NCBI RefSeq assembly: GCF_040782645.1
Contig: NZ_CP160403.1
Location: 2,914,001 to 2,978,000, forward strand
Direction of reading: 5' to 3'
DNA length: 64,000 bases
DNA from: Streptomyces sp. HUAS ZL42
GTDB lineage: Bacteria > Actinomycetota > Actinomycetes > Streptomycetales > Streptomycetaceae
Made by a program: the position numbers and the translations under genes. The notes below the pieces were generated by a model that searched no databases, had not been told where the DNA came from, and saw only the letters and a program-made list of their open reading frames with translations. Shown here piece after piece: positions 7,917-15,828 of this stretch (positions are counted from its first letter, which is position 1; the number at the start of each line of letters is the position of its first letter).

Positions 7917-9557
7917 CTACCCGGCGCGCTCCGCGCGGTCGCTGTGTCGGCTCCGCGGTGGGTGGGGCTCGTCGCGTCCCCCGTCGCGGTGAGCGTGGCG
8001 ACCCGCCTGACCGCGCGCCACCGCCTCCACCGCGTCGGTCAGGCGGTCGAGTACCGCGGCCGCCTGCTCGTCGGTGATGGTCAGCGGCGGCAGGAGCCGT
8101 ACGACGCTTGCGTGGCGGCCGCCGAGTTCGACGATCAGGCCTCGGCGCAGGCACTCCCGTTGGACGGCGGAGGCGAGTTCGGGGGCCGCCGGGCGGGGAG
8201 CGGCGGCAGGAGCCGGCGCCGCAAACCCCACGTCACTGCCGCCTCCGTCCCGGCGCAAGCCGGGACTCCCGGTCCCGGTCTCGGTCCCGTCGCCGCCCGG
8301 ATCCCGGTTTCCCCCGTCCGTCCCCGGGCCCACCATCCCTGGCTCCGCCTCCGGTTCCACCACTTCGATGCCGATCATCAGCCCCCTCCCCCGCACGTGT
8401 CCGACGCACGGGAACTCCTTGGCCAGCTTGTGGAGCTCGGACAGCATGCGGGCGCCCAGCGTCGCCGCCCGTTCGGCGAGGCGATGTTCGCGGACGTAGG
8501 CGAGGGTGGCCGTGCCGGCGGCCATGGCGAGTTGGTTGCCGCGGAACGTTCCGGCGTGGGCGCCGGGCTGCCAGACGTCGAGGTCTTCGTGGTAGACCAC
8601 GACGGCCAGGGGCAGGCTGCCGCCGATGGCTTTCGAGAGAACCATCACATCGGGGGTGATGCCGCTGTGTTCCACCGCCCAGAAGGTGCCTGTCCTGCCG
8701 ACTCCCGTCTGGATCTCGTCCGCGATCAGCGGGATGGACCGGTCGGCTGTGATCTGCCGCATGCGCCGCATCCAGGCGTCCGGTGCGGGGATCACCCCGC
8801 CCTCGCCCTGGACGGGTTCGAGGATCACTCCTGCGGGTTGCCGTACTCCGGACTTGGGGTCGTCGAGGACGGACTCGGTCCAGCGGGCGGCGAGTTCGGC
8901 GCCGCGTTCGCCGCCGACGCCGAACGGACAGCGGTAGTCCTGAGGATAGGGCAGGCGCGCGACCCGTACGTCGAAGGCGTCCCCGGATGCTTCCAGGGCG
9001 CCGGTGGTCATGCCGTGGTAGGCACCGGTGAAAGCGAGGGTTCCGGTGCGGCCGGTCGCGGCACGTACGAGCTTGAGCGCTGCCTCCACGGCGTCCGTGC
9101 CGGCGGGCCCGCAGAACTGCACACGCGCGCGGTCGGCGAGACCGGGCGGCAGGGTGTGGAACAGTTCGGTGACGAAGGCGTCCTTGACGGGGGTGGCCAG
9201 GTCGAGGACGTGCAGCGGAGCGCCCGAGTCGAGGACCTTGCGGATCGCCTCGAGGACGACGGGGTGGTTGTGGCCGAGGGCGAGGGTTCCGGCGCCGGAG
9301 AGACAGTCCAGGTAGCGGCGGCCGTCGGCGCCCTCGATGGTCAACCCGCGGGCCCGTACCGGCACGATGGGCAGGGAGCGCGCGTACGTGCGTGCGGACG
9401 ACTCGCGCGCCGACTGGCGCCGCAGGATTCCCTCGTGCGAGGGGCGCGCCCCGGTGCACGCCTCGGCGGCATTGCTCCTCAGGGCGCCGTCCGCAGAGAC
9501 CCCGACAGGGGCCCGCCCCACGGTCGCCTCCCCGGGCGCAGACTCGGTCACGGCCAC
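7917..9557 (-). CDS. Diaminobutyrate-2-oxoglutarate aminotransferase-like, PLP-dependent
   Basis: A class III aminotransferase of the EctB/PvdH type, predicted to make L-2,4-diaminobutyrate from aspartate semialdehyde for the siderophore backbone. Family features include GAGTLALGHNHP, FCGPAGTDAVEAALKL, GAYHGMT, the PLP aspartate in LIADEIQTGVGR and the lysine in VLSKAIGGSLPLA. The GTG at 9555-9557 has GGAG 8 nt upstream. At 546 residues it is about 100 longer than usual: residues ~401-461 form a Gly/Pro/Asp-rich insertion between the GLMIGIE strand and the C-terminal domain, and the C-terminus adds a His/Arg-rich tail. It is first in the siderophore operon. Confidence 0.87.
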   Translation of the reverse strand: MAVTESAPGEATVGRAPVGVSADGALRSNAAEACTGARPSHEGILRRQSARESSARTYARSLPIVPVRARGLTIEGADGRRYLDCLSGAGTLALGHNHPVVLEAIRKVLDSGAPLHVLDLATPVKDAFVTELFHTLPPGLADRARVQFCGPAGTDAVEAALKLVRAATGRTGTLAFTGAYHGMTTGALEASGDAFDVRVARLPYPQDYRCPFGVGGERGAELAARWTESVLDDPKSGVRQPAGVILEPVQGEGGVIPAPDAWMRRMRQITADRSIPLIADEIQTGVGRTGTFWAVEHSGITPDVMVLSKAIGGSLPLAVVVYHEDLDVWQPGAHAGTFRGNQLAMAAGTATLAYVREHRLAERAATLGARMLSELHKLAKEFPCVGHVRGRGLMIGIEVVEPEAEPGMVGPGTDGGNRDPGGDGTETGTGSPGLRRDGGGSDVGFAAPAPAAAPRPAAPELASAVQRECLRRGLIVELGGRHASVVRLLPPLTITDEQAAAVLDRLTDAVEAVARGQAGRHAHRDGGRDEPHPPRSRHSDRAERAG

Positions 9558-9723
9558 AGCTCCCTGTCCTCCCGCTGTTCACAGGCGAGTTGGTTCTCCC
9601 CAGGGGTCGGCAGCTCCCGCACTCAACCCGGCTGCCCTTGTCCCGGCACCGGCAGCCGGGCCCCACCGCTACCAACCGCGCACCGGCCACCTGGTTACGG
9701 GTTGCCTCAAGATCCTTGCCGTG

Positions 9724-9744
9724 ACGGAACCGTTGCGGTTCCGT
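9724..9744. promoter_or_regulatory. Perfect 9-3-9 palindrome in the siderophore/protease divergent region
   Basis: ACGGAACCG (9724-9732) and CGGTTCCGT (9736-9744) are exact inverted copies around TTG. The site is 167 nt upstream of the aminotransferase GTG and 167 nt upstream of the protease ATG on the other strand. The short spacer suits a dimeric regulator better than a terminator. It does not resemble an IdeR/DmdR iron box, and none was found in 9558-9910. Confidence 0.55.
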
Positions 9745-9796
9745 GGGAAGTCCCCCACAGCGAACGCATATCGTGTGTTGCCGTTCCCGAAGTTCG

Positions 9797-9840
9797 TGAG
9801 TCCGGTATGAGCTCGGCATGAGATCGGCGTGAGATCGGCG
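9797..9840. repeat. Four tandem 11-bp repeats upstream of the first protease gene
   Basis: TGAGTCCGGTA, TGAGCTCGGCA, TGAGATCGGCG and TGAGATCGGCG lie head to tail, ending 70 nt before the protease ATG. The 11-bp period matches one helical turn. On the reverse strand the units share CTCA(C/T). PhoP boxes in Streptomyces are also 11-nt direct repeat units with a TCA core, but the match to GTTCACC is poor, so the binding protein is unknown. Confidence 0.6.
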
Positions 9841-9910
9841 AAATCAGCAGGCGATCGCCGGAGATCACGGACACGGCGCCAAGTCAGTTCACTTCAGGGG
9901 GAGTCACACC

Positions 9911-11128
9911 ATGCGATCCATACGGCCGTCGTTCACCGCTCGCCGAGGGAGGAACGCGCGCCGCAGAACCTCCCCCGTTCTGGCCACGTTCGCCCTCGCC
10001 TCGGCGCTCGCTCTCACCGCCACCGCCTGCGACTCGGGGGACGGCACCGACACGAACAGCCAGGCCTCTGCCTCCGCGGACGACGGAAAGATCCAGATCC
10101 CGTCCGACATCAGGGACAAGCTCAAAGAGCACGGGGTCGACATCGACAAGTGGAAGAACGGCGCCTGGAAGAACTGGGACAAGGACGACTGGCTGCGCGA
10201 GGCCCAGGACTTCATCAACCCCATCATCGAGGACCTGTGGGACCCGGACCGGATGCGTGACGCCGAGGACCCGGACAGGGGCGTCGACGACAGCGACCTC
10301 TCCGGTGACCAGGGCGTGACCGACCCGACGCCGGACCCGGTGGACGCGAAGGCCGTGCCGGCTACGTACCACGCCAATGCCCCCGAGGCGGGCAAGGTGT
10401 TCTTCGACTCCCCCGAAGGCACGATGGTCTGCTCGGCGACGGTCGTGGAGGACCCGGCGCATCCCGGCAAGTCCAACCTGGTGTGGACGGCGGGCCACTG
10501 CGTGCACGCCGGGAAGAACGGCGGCTGGTACCGGAACATCGCGTTCGTGCCGTCGTACAACGACTCGGGCAAGCCGGTCGCCGAGCTGGAGAACGTCGCC
10601 AAGGAGGAGGTCGCTCCCTACGGCGTCTGGTGGGGCGACTGGGCGCAGACCTCGGACCAGTGGATCGAGCAGGGCGGCCAGACCGGCGGTGACGGCGCCT
10701 CGTACGACTTCGCCGTCATCCATGTGACGCCGGAGAAGGGCGGCAACGGCAAGTCCCTGGAGGAGACCGTCGGTTCGGCGCTTCCGGTGGACTTCAAGGC
10801 CCCGTCCGTACCGAAGGTGAAGAGCATCACGGCGACCGGCTACCCGGCGGCGGCCCCGTTCGACGGTCAGAAGCTGTACCAGTGCAAGGACAAGCCCGGA
10901 CGGCTGTCGCTCAACGAGTCGGACCCGACGATGTACCGCATCGGCTGCACCATGACCGGAGGTTCGTCGGGCGGCGGCTGGGTCGCGACGGGCTCGGACG
11001 GCAAGCCTGCACTCGTGTCCAACACCTCGATCGGTCCGGTGAGAGCGGGTTGGCTGGCAGGTCCGCGGCTGGGTGATGTCGCCAAGGGCGTGTACGACTC
11101 GGTGAGCAAGAAGTTCGCCGGCCAGTAG
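9911..11128 (+). CDS. Trypsin-like serine protease lipoprotein, copy 1
   Basis: A predicted secreted, membrane-anchored serine peptidase. The 405-residue product has an Arg-rich N-terminus, a hydrophobic segment and a lipobox LTATAC with Cys40, then a charged linker. The catalytic His is in VWTAGHCVH and the Ser in MTGGSSGGGW; the Asp is probably in YDFAVIHV. GGGAG stands 7 nt before the ATG. The gene is followed 154 nt later by a paralog with the same domain order and many identical blocks (EHGVDIDKWKNGAWK, PTMYRIGCTMTGGSSGG). Its physiological substrate is unknown. Tandem 11-bp repeats lie upstream. Confidence 0.85.
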   Translation: MRSIRPSFTARRGRNARRRTSPVLATFALASALALTATACDSGDGTDTNSQASASADDGKIQIPSDIRDKLKEHGVDIDKWKNGAWKNWDKDDWLREAQDFINPIIEDLWDPDRMRDAEDPDRGVDDSDLSGDQGVTDPTPDPVDAKAVPATYHANAPEAGKVFFDSPEGTMVCSATVVEDPAHPGKSNLVWTAGHCVHAGKNGGWYRNIAFVPSYNDSGKPVAELENVAKEEVAPYGVWWGDWAQTSDQWIEQGGQTGGDGASYDFAVIHVTPEKGGNGKSLEETVGSALPVDFKAPSVPKVKSITATGYPAAAPFDGQKLYQCKDKPGRLSLNESDPTMYRIGCTMTGGSSGGGWVATGSDGKPALVSNTSIGPVRAGWLAGPRLGDVAKGVYDSVSKKFAGQ

Positions 11129-11162
11129 GCACGGCAACGGTGCGGCGGCGGCGGTGAGGTCC

Positions 11163-11198
11163 CACAGGAGTCACAGCAATCACAGGAACCACAGGAAC
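11163..11198. repeat. Four tandem 9-bp repeats between the paralogous proteases
   Basis: CACAGGAGT, CACAGCAAT, CACAGGAAC and CACAGGAAC run without gaps, starting 35 bp after the first protease stop. They lie in the leader of the second gene. No protein known to me binds this sequence; slippage during duplication of the gene pair is a simple explanation. Confidence 0.6.
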
Positions 11199-11282
11199 CT
11201 CACCGCCTCACCCGGTTCGTCCCGAACTCCACGGGCATAGTGGGGTGTTGTCTCGCACAGTTCCAACGGGGGTCCACGCACC

Positions 11283-12494
11283 ATGTGTTCCACACCTACG
11301 CCCATCGCGCACCCGCGCGCCAGGCGACGCACTCTCCTCGCCGCCACCGGCCTCGTCGCCGCGCTGGCGCTCACCGCCACCGCCTGCGACGGCTCGGGCG
11401 ACGACAGGAGGAGCGGCACGTCCGACGCCACCGCATCCCAGTCCGCGGACAGCGGCGACGGCAAGGTCCAGGTCCCGGCCGACATCGCGGGCAAGCTCAA
11501 GGAGCACGGCATCGATGTCGACAAGTGGAAGAACGGCGCCTGGAAGGACTGGGACAAGGACAAGTGGCTCAGTGAGGCCAAGGACTTCGTCAACCCGGTG
11601 ATCGAGGGCCTCTGGAAGCCGGAGCGCATGAAGTCCGCGAAGGAGGCCAACAAGACCGTCACGACGAAGGACGCAGCCACCGACCAGGGCGTCAGCGATC
11701 CGGAACCGGCCCCCGTGGAGGCGGAGGCCGAGAAGACGCCGTACCACGAGAACGCGGCACCGGTCGGCAAGGTCTTCTTCGACTCGCCCGAGGGCACGAT
11801 GGTCTGCTCGGGCACCGTCATCACGGACGTGAACCACCCCGGCAAGTCCAACCTCGTCTGGACGGCGGGCCACTGCGTGCACGCGGGTGGCGACGGAGGC
11901 TGGTACCGGAACATCGTCTTCGTCCCCGCCTACAACGACCTCGGCAAGTCCGAGGCGCGGCTGAGCAACGCGACCGCCGAGGAGATCGCCCCGTACGGCA
12001 ACTGGTGGGCCGACTGGGCCTCCACCTCCAACGAGTGGATCCAGGGCGGCTCGGAGACCGGCGGCGCGGGTGCCGCGTACGACTTCGCGGTGCTGCACGT
12101 GAAGCCGGAGAACGGCTCCAAGTCCCTGGAGGAGACGCTCGGCGGGGCTCTGGACGTCGACTTCTCGGCCCCGGCCGCGACCGAGGTGGCCAAGATGGGT
12201 GCCTGGGGCTATCCGGCGGCACCCCCGTACAACGGTCTGAAGATGTTCAAGTGCATCGACCGGCCCGGCCGGCTCTCGCTGAGCACCTCCCTGCCGACGA
12301 TGTACCGCATCGGCTGCACCATGACCGGCGGCTCGTCCGGCGGCGGCTGGTTCCGGGTGGTGGACGGCAGGACCGAGCTGGTCTCCAACACCTCGATCGG
12401 CCCGGCCGACAGCACATGGCTGGCGGGCCCGCAGCTCGGCAAGGAAGCCGAGGCGATGTACCAGAACATGAGCAAGAGGTACGGCGGTCAGTGA
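11283..12494 (+). CDS. Trypsin-like serine protease lipoprotein, copy 2
   Basis: Paralog of the preceding gene, 403 residues. The signal sequence ends in the lipobox LTATAC with Cys35. It shares EHGIDVDKWKNGAWKDWD, the catalytic His in VWTAGHCVHAG, a probable Asp in YDFAVLHV and the Ser in MTGGSSGGGW. The signal and linker regions have diverged more than the peptidase domain. The N-terminal charged module (residues ~60-110, EHGIDVDKWKNG onward) is conserved between the copies and belongs to no domain I recognise. A strong hairpin follows 11 nt after the stop. Confidence 0.85.
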   Translation: MCSTPTPIAHPRARRRTLLAATGLVAALALTATACDGSGDDRRSGTSDATASQSADSGDGKVQVPADIAGKLKEHGIDVDKWKNGAWKDWDKDKWLSEAKDFVNPVIEGLWKPERMKSAKEANKTVTTKDAATDQGVSDPEPAPVEAEAEKTPYHENAAPVGKVFFDSPEGTMVCSGTVITDVNHPGKSNLVWTAGHCVHAGGDGGWYRNIVFVPAYNDLGKSEARLSNATAEEIAPYGNWWADWASTSNEWIQGGSETGGAGAAYDFAVLHVKPENGSKSLEETLGGALDVDFSAPAATEVAKMGAWGYPAAPPYNGLKMFKCIDRPGRLSLSTSLPTMYRIGCTMTGGSSGGGWFRVVDGRTELVSNTSIGPADSTWLAGPQLGKEAEAMYQNMSKRYGGQ

Positions 12495-12505
12495 CGCCGG
12501 AGATG

Positions 12506-12543
12506 CCGAAGGCCCGCCCCTCGCGAAAGGGGCGGGCCTTCGG
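12506..12543. terminator. Bidirectional terminator between protease 2 and hflX
   Basis: A perfect 16-bp stem: CCGAAGGCCCGCCCCT (12506-12521) pairs with 12528-12543 around the 6-nt loop CGCGAA. The genes converge here (stops at 12494 and 12567), so the hairpin can serve both strands. Confidence 0.88.
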
Positions 12544-12566
12544 GCTCTCGGTGAGCTACGACGGGC

Positions 12567-14060
12567 TCAGGCGGCAGGCGCCGGAACGTACGGCGCGAGA
12601 TCCGCCGCCAGTTCCTCATGCACCCGCACCTTGAGCAGCGTGCCCTCCGGGGTGTGCTCCTCGGAGATCACTTCGCCCTCGGTGTGGGCGCGGGCGACCA
12701 GCTTGCCGAGCGTGTACGGCACGAGCGCCTCGATCTCGACCGACGGGCGCGGCAGCTCGTTGTCGATGAGCGCGAGCAACTCGTCGATGCCCTGACCGGT
12801 GCGGGCCGAGACCGCGATGGAGCGCTTCTCGATCCGCATCAGCCGCTGGAGCGTCAGCGGGTCGGCCGCGTCGGCCTTGTTGATCACGACGATCTCGGGT
12901 ACGTCGATGGCGCCGACGTCCCTGATCACCTCGCGCACGGCGGCCAGCTGCTCCTCCGGGTTCGGGTGCGAGCCGTCCACCACGTGCAGGATCAGGTCGG
13001 ACTCGCCGACCTCCTCCATGGTGGAGCGGAACGCCTCGACCAGGTGGTGCGGCAGGTGCCGTACAAAGCCGACGGTGTCGGCCAGGGTGTACAGCCGTCC
13101 GCCCGGGGTCTCGGCCCGGCGCACGGTCGGGTCGAGGGTCGCGAACAGGGCGTTCTCGACCAGGACACCCGCGCCCGTGAGGCGGTTGAGCAGGGAGGAC
13201 TTGCCGGCGTTGGTGTAGCCCGCGATGGCGACCGAGGGCACCTTGTGGCGCTTGCGCTCCTTGCGCTTGATCTCGCGGCCGGTCTTCATCTCCGCGATCT
13301 CCCGGCGCATCTTCGCCATCTTCTCGCGGATCCGTCGCCGGTCCGTCTCGATCTTGGTCTCACCGGGACCACGGGTGGCGAGGCCGCCGCCCTTGCCGCC
13401 GCCCATCTGGCGGGACAACGACTGACCCCAGCCTCGCAGCCTCGGCAGCATGTACTGCATCTGCGCGAGCGCGACCTGCGCCTTGCCCTCTCGGGACTTG
13501 GCGTGCTGGGCGAAGATGTCGAGGATCAGGGCCGTACGGTCGATGACCTTGACCTTGACGACGTCCTCGAGGTGGATCAGCTGACCCGGGCTGAGCTCAC
13601 CGTCGCAGATGACGGTGTCCGCGCCCGTTTCGAGGACGACGTCCCGCAGCTCGTCGGCCTTGCCGGAGCCGATGTAGGTCGCGGCGTCGGGCTTGTCCCG
13701 GCGCTGGATGACGCCGTCCAGCACGAGCGCGCCCGCGGTCTCCGCGAGCGCGGCGAGCTCCGCGAGGGAGTTCTCCGCGTCCTGCACGGTCCCCGTGGTC
13801 CAGACGCCGACGAGGACGACCCGCTCCAGGCGGAGCTGACGGTACTCGACCTCGGTGACGTCCTCGAGCTCGGTGGAGAGGCCCGCCACGCGGCGCAGGG
13901 CCGCGCGGTCGGAGCGGTCGAACTGGTCGCCGTCCCGCTCTCCGTCGATCTCGTGGCTCCAGGCGACGTCCTCTTCCATCAGGGCATCGGCCCGAAGTCC
14001 TTCGGGATAGTCGTGCGCGAGGCGCTTGGTGTCCTGGGAAGGGGAAGAAGAGGAGGTCAT
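12567..14060 (-). CDS. hflX: GTPase HflX
   Basis: HflX is a ribosome-associated GTPase that splits stalled or heat-damaged ribosomes. The 497-residue product has the N-terminal domain (ERVVLVGVWTTG, GADTVICDGELSPGQL), the linker helices with the Gly-rich loop GGGKGGGLATRGPGETKIE, and the G domain. G1 is GYTNAGKSS (~280), G3 is DTVGFVRHLP, G4 is NKAD. The ATG at 14058-14060 is preceded by AAGGA. It has an N-terminal extension of about 40 residues relative to short bacterial forms, common in Streptomyces. It appears to be transcribed alone. Confidence 0.95.
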   Translation of the reverse strand: MTSSSSPSQDTKRLAHDYPEGLRADALMEEDVAWSHEIDGERDGDQFDRSDRAALRRVAGLSTELEDVTEVEYRQLRLERVVLVGVWTTGTVQDAENSLAELAALAETAGALVLDGVIQRRDKPDAATYIGSGKADELRDVVLETGADTVICDGELSPGQLIHLEDVVKVKVIDRTALILDIFAQHAKSREGKAQVALAQMQYMLPRLRGWGQSLSRQMGGGKGGGLATRGPGETKIETDRRRIREKMAKMRREIAEMKTGREIKRKERKRHKVPSVAIAGYTNAGKSSLLNRLTGAGVLVENALFATLDPTVRRAETPGGRLYTLADTVGFVRHLPHHLVEAFRSTMEEVGESDLILHVVDGSHPNPEEQLAAVREVIRDVGAIDVPEIVVINKADAADPLTLQRLMRIEKRSIAVSARTGQGIDELLALIDNELPRPSVEIEALVPYTLGKLVARAHTEGEVISEEHTPEGTLLKVRVHEELAADLAPYVPAPAA

Positions 14061-14194
14061 TGGGTCCTTACGTCGAAGGGGGTTCCGATTCGGCGGTCAT
14101 TGTGCACAACGCACGAGCACCCCGGGAGATTCCCGTGCCCCGTGCCGCGCCGACCTGAAGATGGTCGCACGGGACGGGGCGTCTCGTCACCGTG

Positions 14195-15706
14195 TTATTT
14201 CGCGAGCCCCTCGGCGGCGGCGTCGGCGGGCACTTCGGCGGGCGGCACCGGCTTCCAGTCCGGGTGGCCGGGCATCGGCGGGGTCTTCTCGCCGTACAGC
14301 CAGCCCTGGAAGAAGGCGTCGAGGTTCCGCCCGGAGATCCGGGACGCCAGGTCGACGAAGTCGGCCGTGCTCGCGGTGCCGTCCCGGTGGTCACGCACCC
14401 AGACCCGCTCCAGTCGCTCGAAGGCCTTCCGGCCGATCTCCTGGCGCAGGGCGTACAGCACGAGCGCGGCGCCGTCGTAGACGTTCGGGCGGAAGATGCT
14501 GATCTTCTGGCCGGGAGCGGGTGCCTTGGGAGCCGCGGGCGGTCCGCCGGCCGCGCGCCAGCGGTCGGAGGCGCCGTACGCCGCCTTCATCCGCGCCTCC
14601 ATCGTCCGGTGCGCCTTCTCCTCCGCGTACAGGGCCTCGTACCAGGTGGCGTGCCCCTCGTTGAGCCACAGGTCGGACCAGGTGCGCGGGCTGACGCTGT
14701 CGCCGAACCACTGGTGGGACAGCTCGTGCACCATGATCGACTCGACGTACCAGGCGGGGTAGGCGGGCTCGGTGAACAGTCCTCTCTCGAAGAGGGAGAG
14801 GGTCTGCGTCTCCAGTTCGAAGCCGGTGGAGGCTTCGGCGACGAGCAGTCCGTAGGTCTCGAACGGATAGGCGCCGACCTTGCTCTCCATCCAGGCGATC
14901 TGGTCGGGGGTCGTCTGCAGCCACGGTTCGAGCGAGTCGCGGTCCTTGGCGGGCACGACGTCCCTGACGGGCAGTCCGTGGGGGCCGGTGCGTCGCAGGA
15001 CGCTCGAGCGGCCGATCGAGACCTGGGCCAGCTCGGTGGCCATGGGGTGCTGGGTGCGGTACGTCCACGTGGTCGCCCTGCCGACGCGGTCGACGTCGGC
15101 CGGCAGACCATTGGCCACGGCCGTGTAGCCGTTGGGCGCGGTGATCCGGATGGTGAACCTCGCCTTGTCCGACGGGTGGTCATTGCACGGGAACACCAGG
15201 TGCGCTGCGTCGGCCTGATTTGCCATGGCGAGACCGTCCGCGGTGGCCACCCAGCCGCCGTCCCGGCCGTCGGCGGGGACGGGGTCACTGGTGTGCCGCA
15301 CGGTGATGCGCATCCAGCTGCCCTCGGGCAGCGGGGTCCGCGGTGTGACCACCAGGTCGTCGCCGGCGCCGGTGAAGGCGGCGGGCTCGCCGTCGACCTC
15401 GACCGAGCCCACCTTGCCGTGGGCGAAGTCCAGGTTGATGCGGTCCAGCGGGGTCGTGGTCCAGGCGTCGATCGTGGTGACCGCCTTGAGCGGCTTGCTG
15501 TTGCTGCCGGAATAGGTGAAGGAGAGGTCGTACGACGCCACGTCGTATCCCGGGTTGCCCAGGTACGGGAAGAGGCGGTCGCCGACGCCCAGCGGGGTCG
15601 CCGGGGCGCTCGCGGCGACGAGGCAGACGGAGACGGCGGAGGCGAGCAGTGCGGTCGCTTTCAGCCGTCGGGGGGTCCTGGCACGGAGGCGGGGGGTGAG
15701 CAGCAT
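14195..15706 (-). CDS. Secreted M1 family zinc metallopeptidase
   Basis: A gluzincin aminopeptidase-type protein of 503 residues. An N-terminal signal peptide (Arg-rich start, hydrophobic LKATALLASAVSVCLVAASA) suggests export. The zinc site is MVHELSHQWFGDS with the third ligand in LWLNEGHATWYE. A GAMEN-like substrate motif is not obvious; TGFELETQT occupies its usual position. It is shorter than the ~850-residue PepN type and ends soon after the catalytic domain. The ATG is at 15704-15706. hflX begins 134 nt downstream on the same strand. Confidence 0.9.
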   Translation of the reverse strand: MLLTPRLRARTPRRLKATALLASAVSVCLVAASAPATPLGVGDRLFPYLGNPGYDVASYDLSFTYSGSNSKPLKAVTTIDAWTTTPLDRINLDFAHGKVGSVEVDGEPAAFTGAGDDLVVTPRTPLPEGSWMRITVRHTSDPVPADGRDGGWVATADGLAMANQADAAHLVFPCNDHPSDKARFTIRITAPNGYTAVANGLPADVDRVGRATTWTYRTQHPMATELAQVSIGRSSVLRRTGPHGLPVRDVVPAKDRDSLEPWLQTTPDQIAWMESKVGAYPFETYGLLVAEASTGFELETQTLSLFERGLFTEPAYPAWYVESIMVHELSHQWFGDSVSPRTWSDLWLNEGHATWYEALYAEEKAHRTMEARMKAAYGASDRWRAAGGPPAAPKAPAPGQKISIFRPNVYDGAALVLYALRQEIGRKAFERLERVWVRDHRDGTASTADFVDLASRISGRNLDAFFQGWLYGEKTPPMPGHPDWKPVPPAEVPADAAAEGLAK

Positions 15707-15828
15707 GGACCACCGCTACCAGCGCGCGCGTGCCGTACGGCGACGGCGCGCGTTCGGCCCACTCGATCGGGTACGTCCGGGCGGCGTGAGGCGGTGCGGT
15801 TCGCGGGTGTGCCCGGCGTTGCCCGCGG

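Noticed and set aside
9690..9715. Possible IdeR/DmdR iron box upstream of the siderophore operon (GGTTACGGGTTGCC)
   Set aside because: Only about 7 of 19 positions match the consensus and the two halves are not inverted copies.
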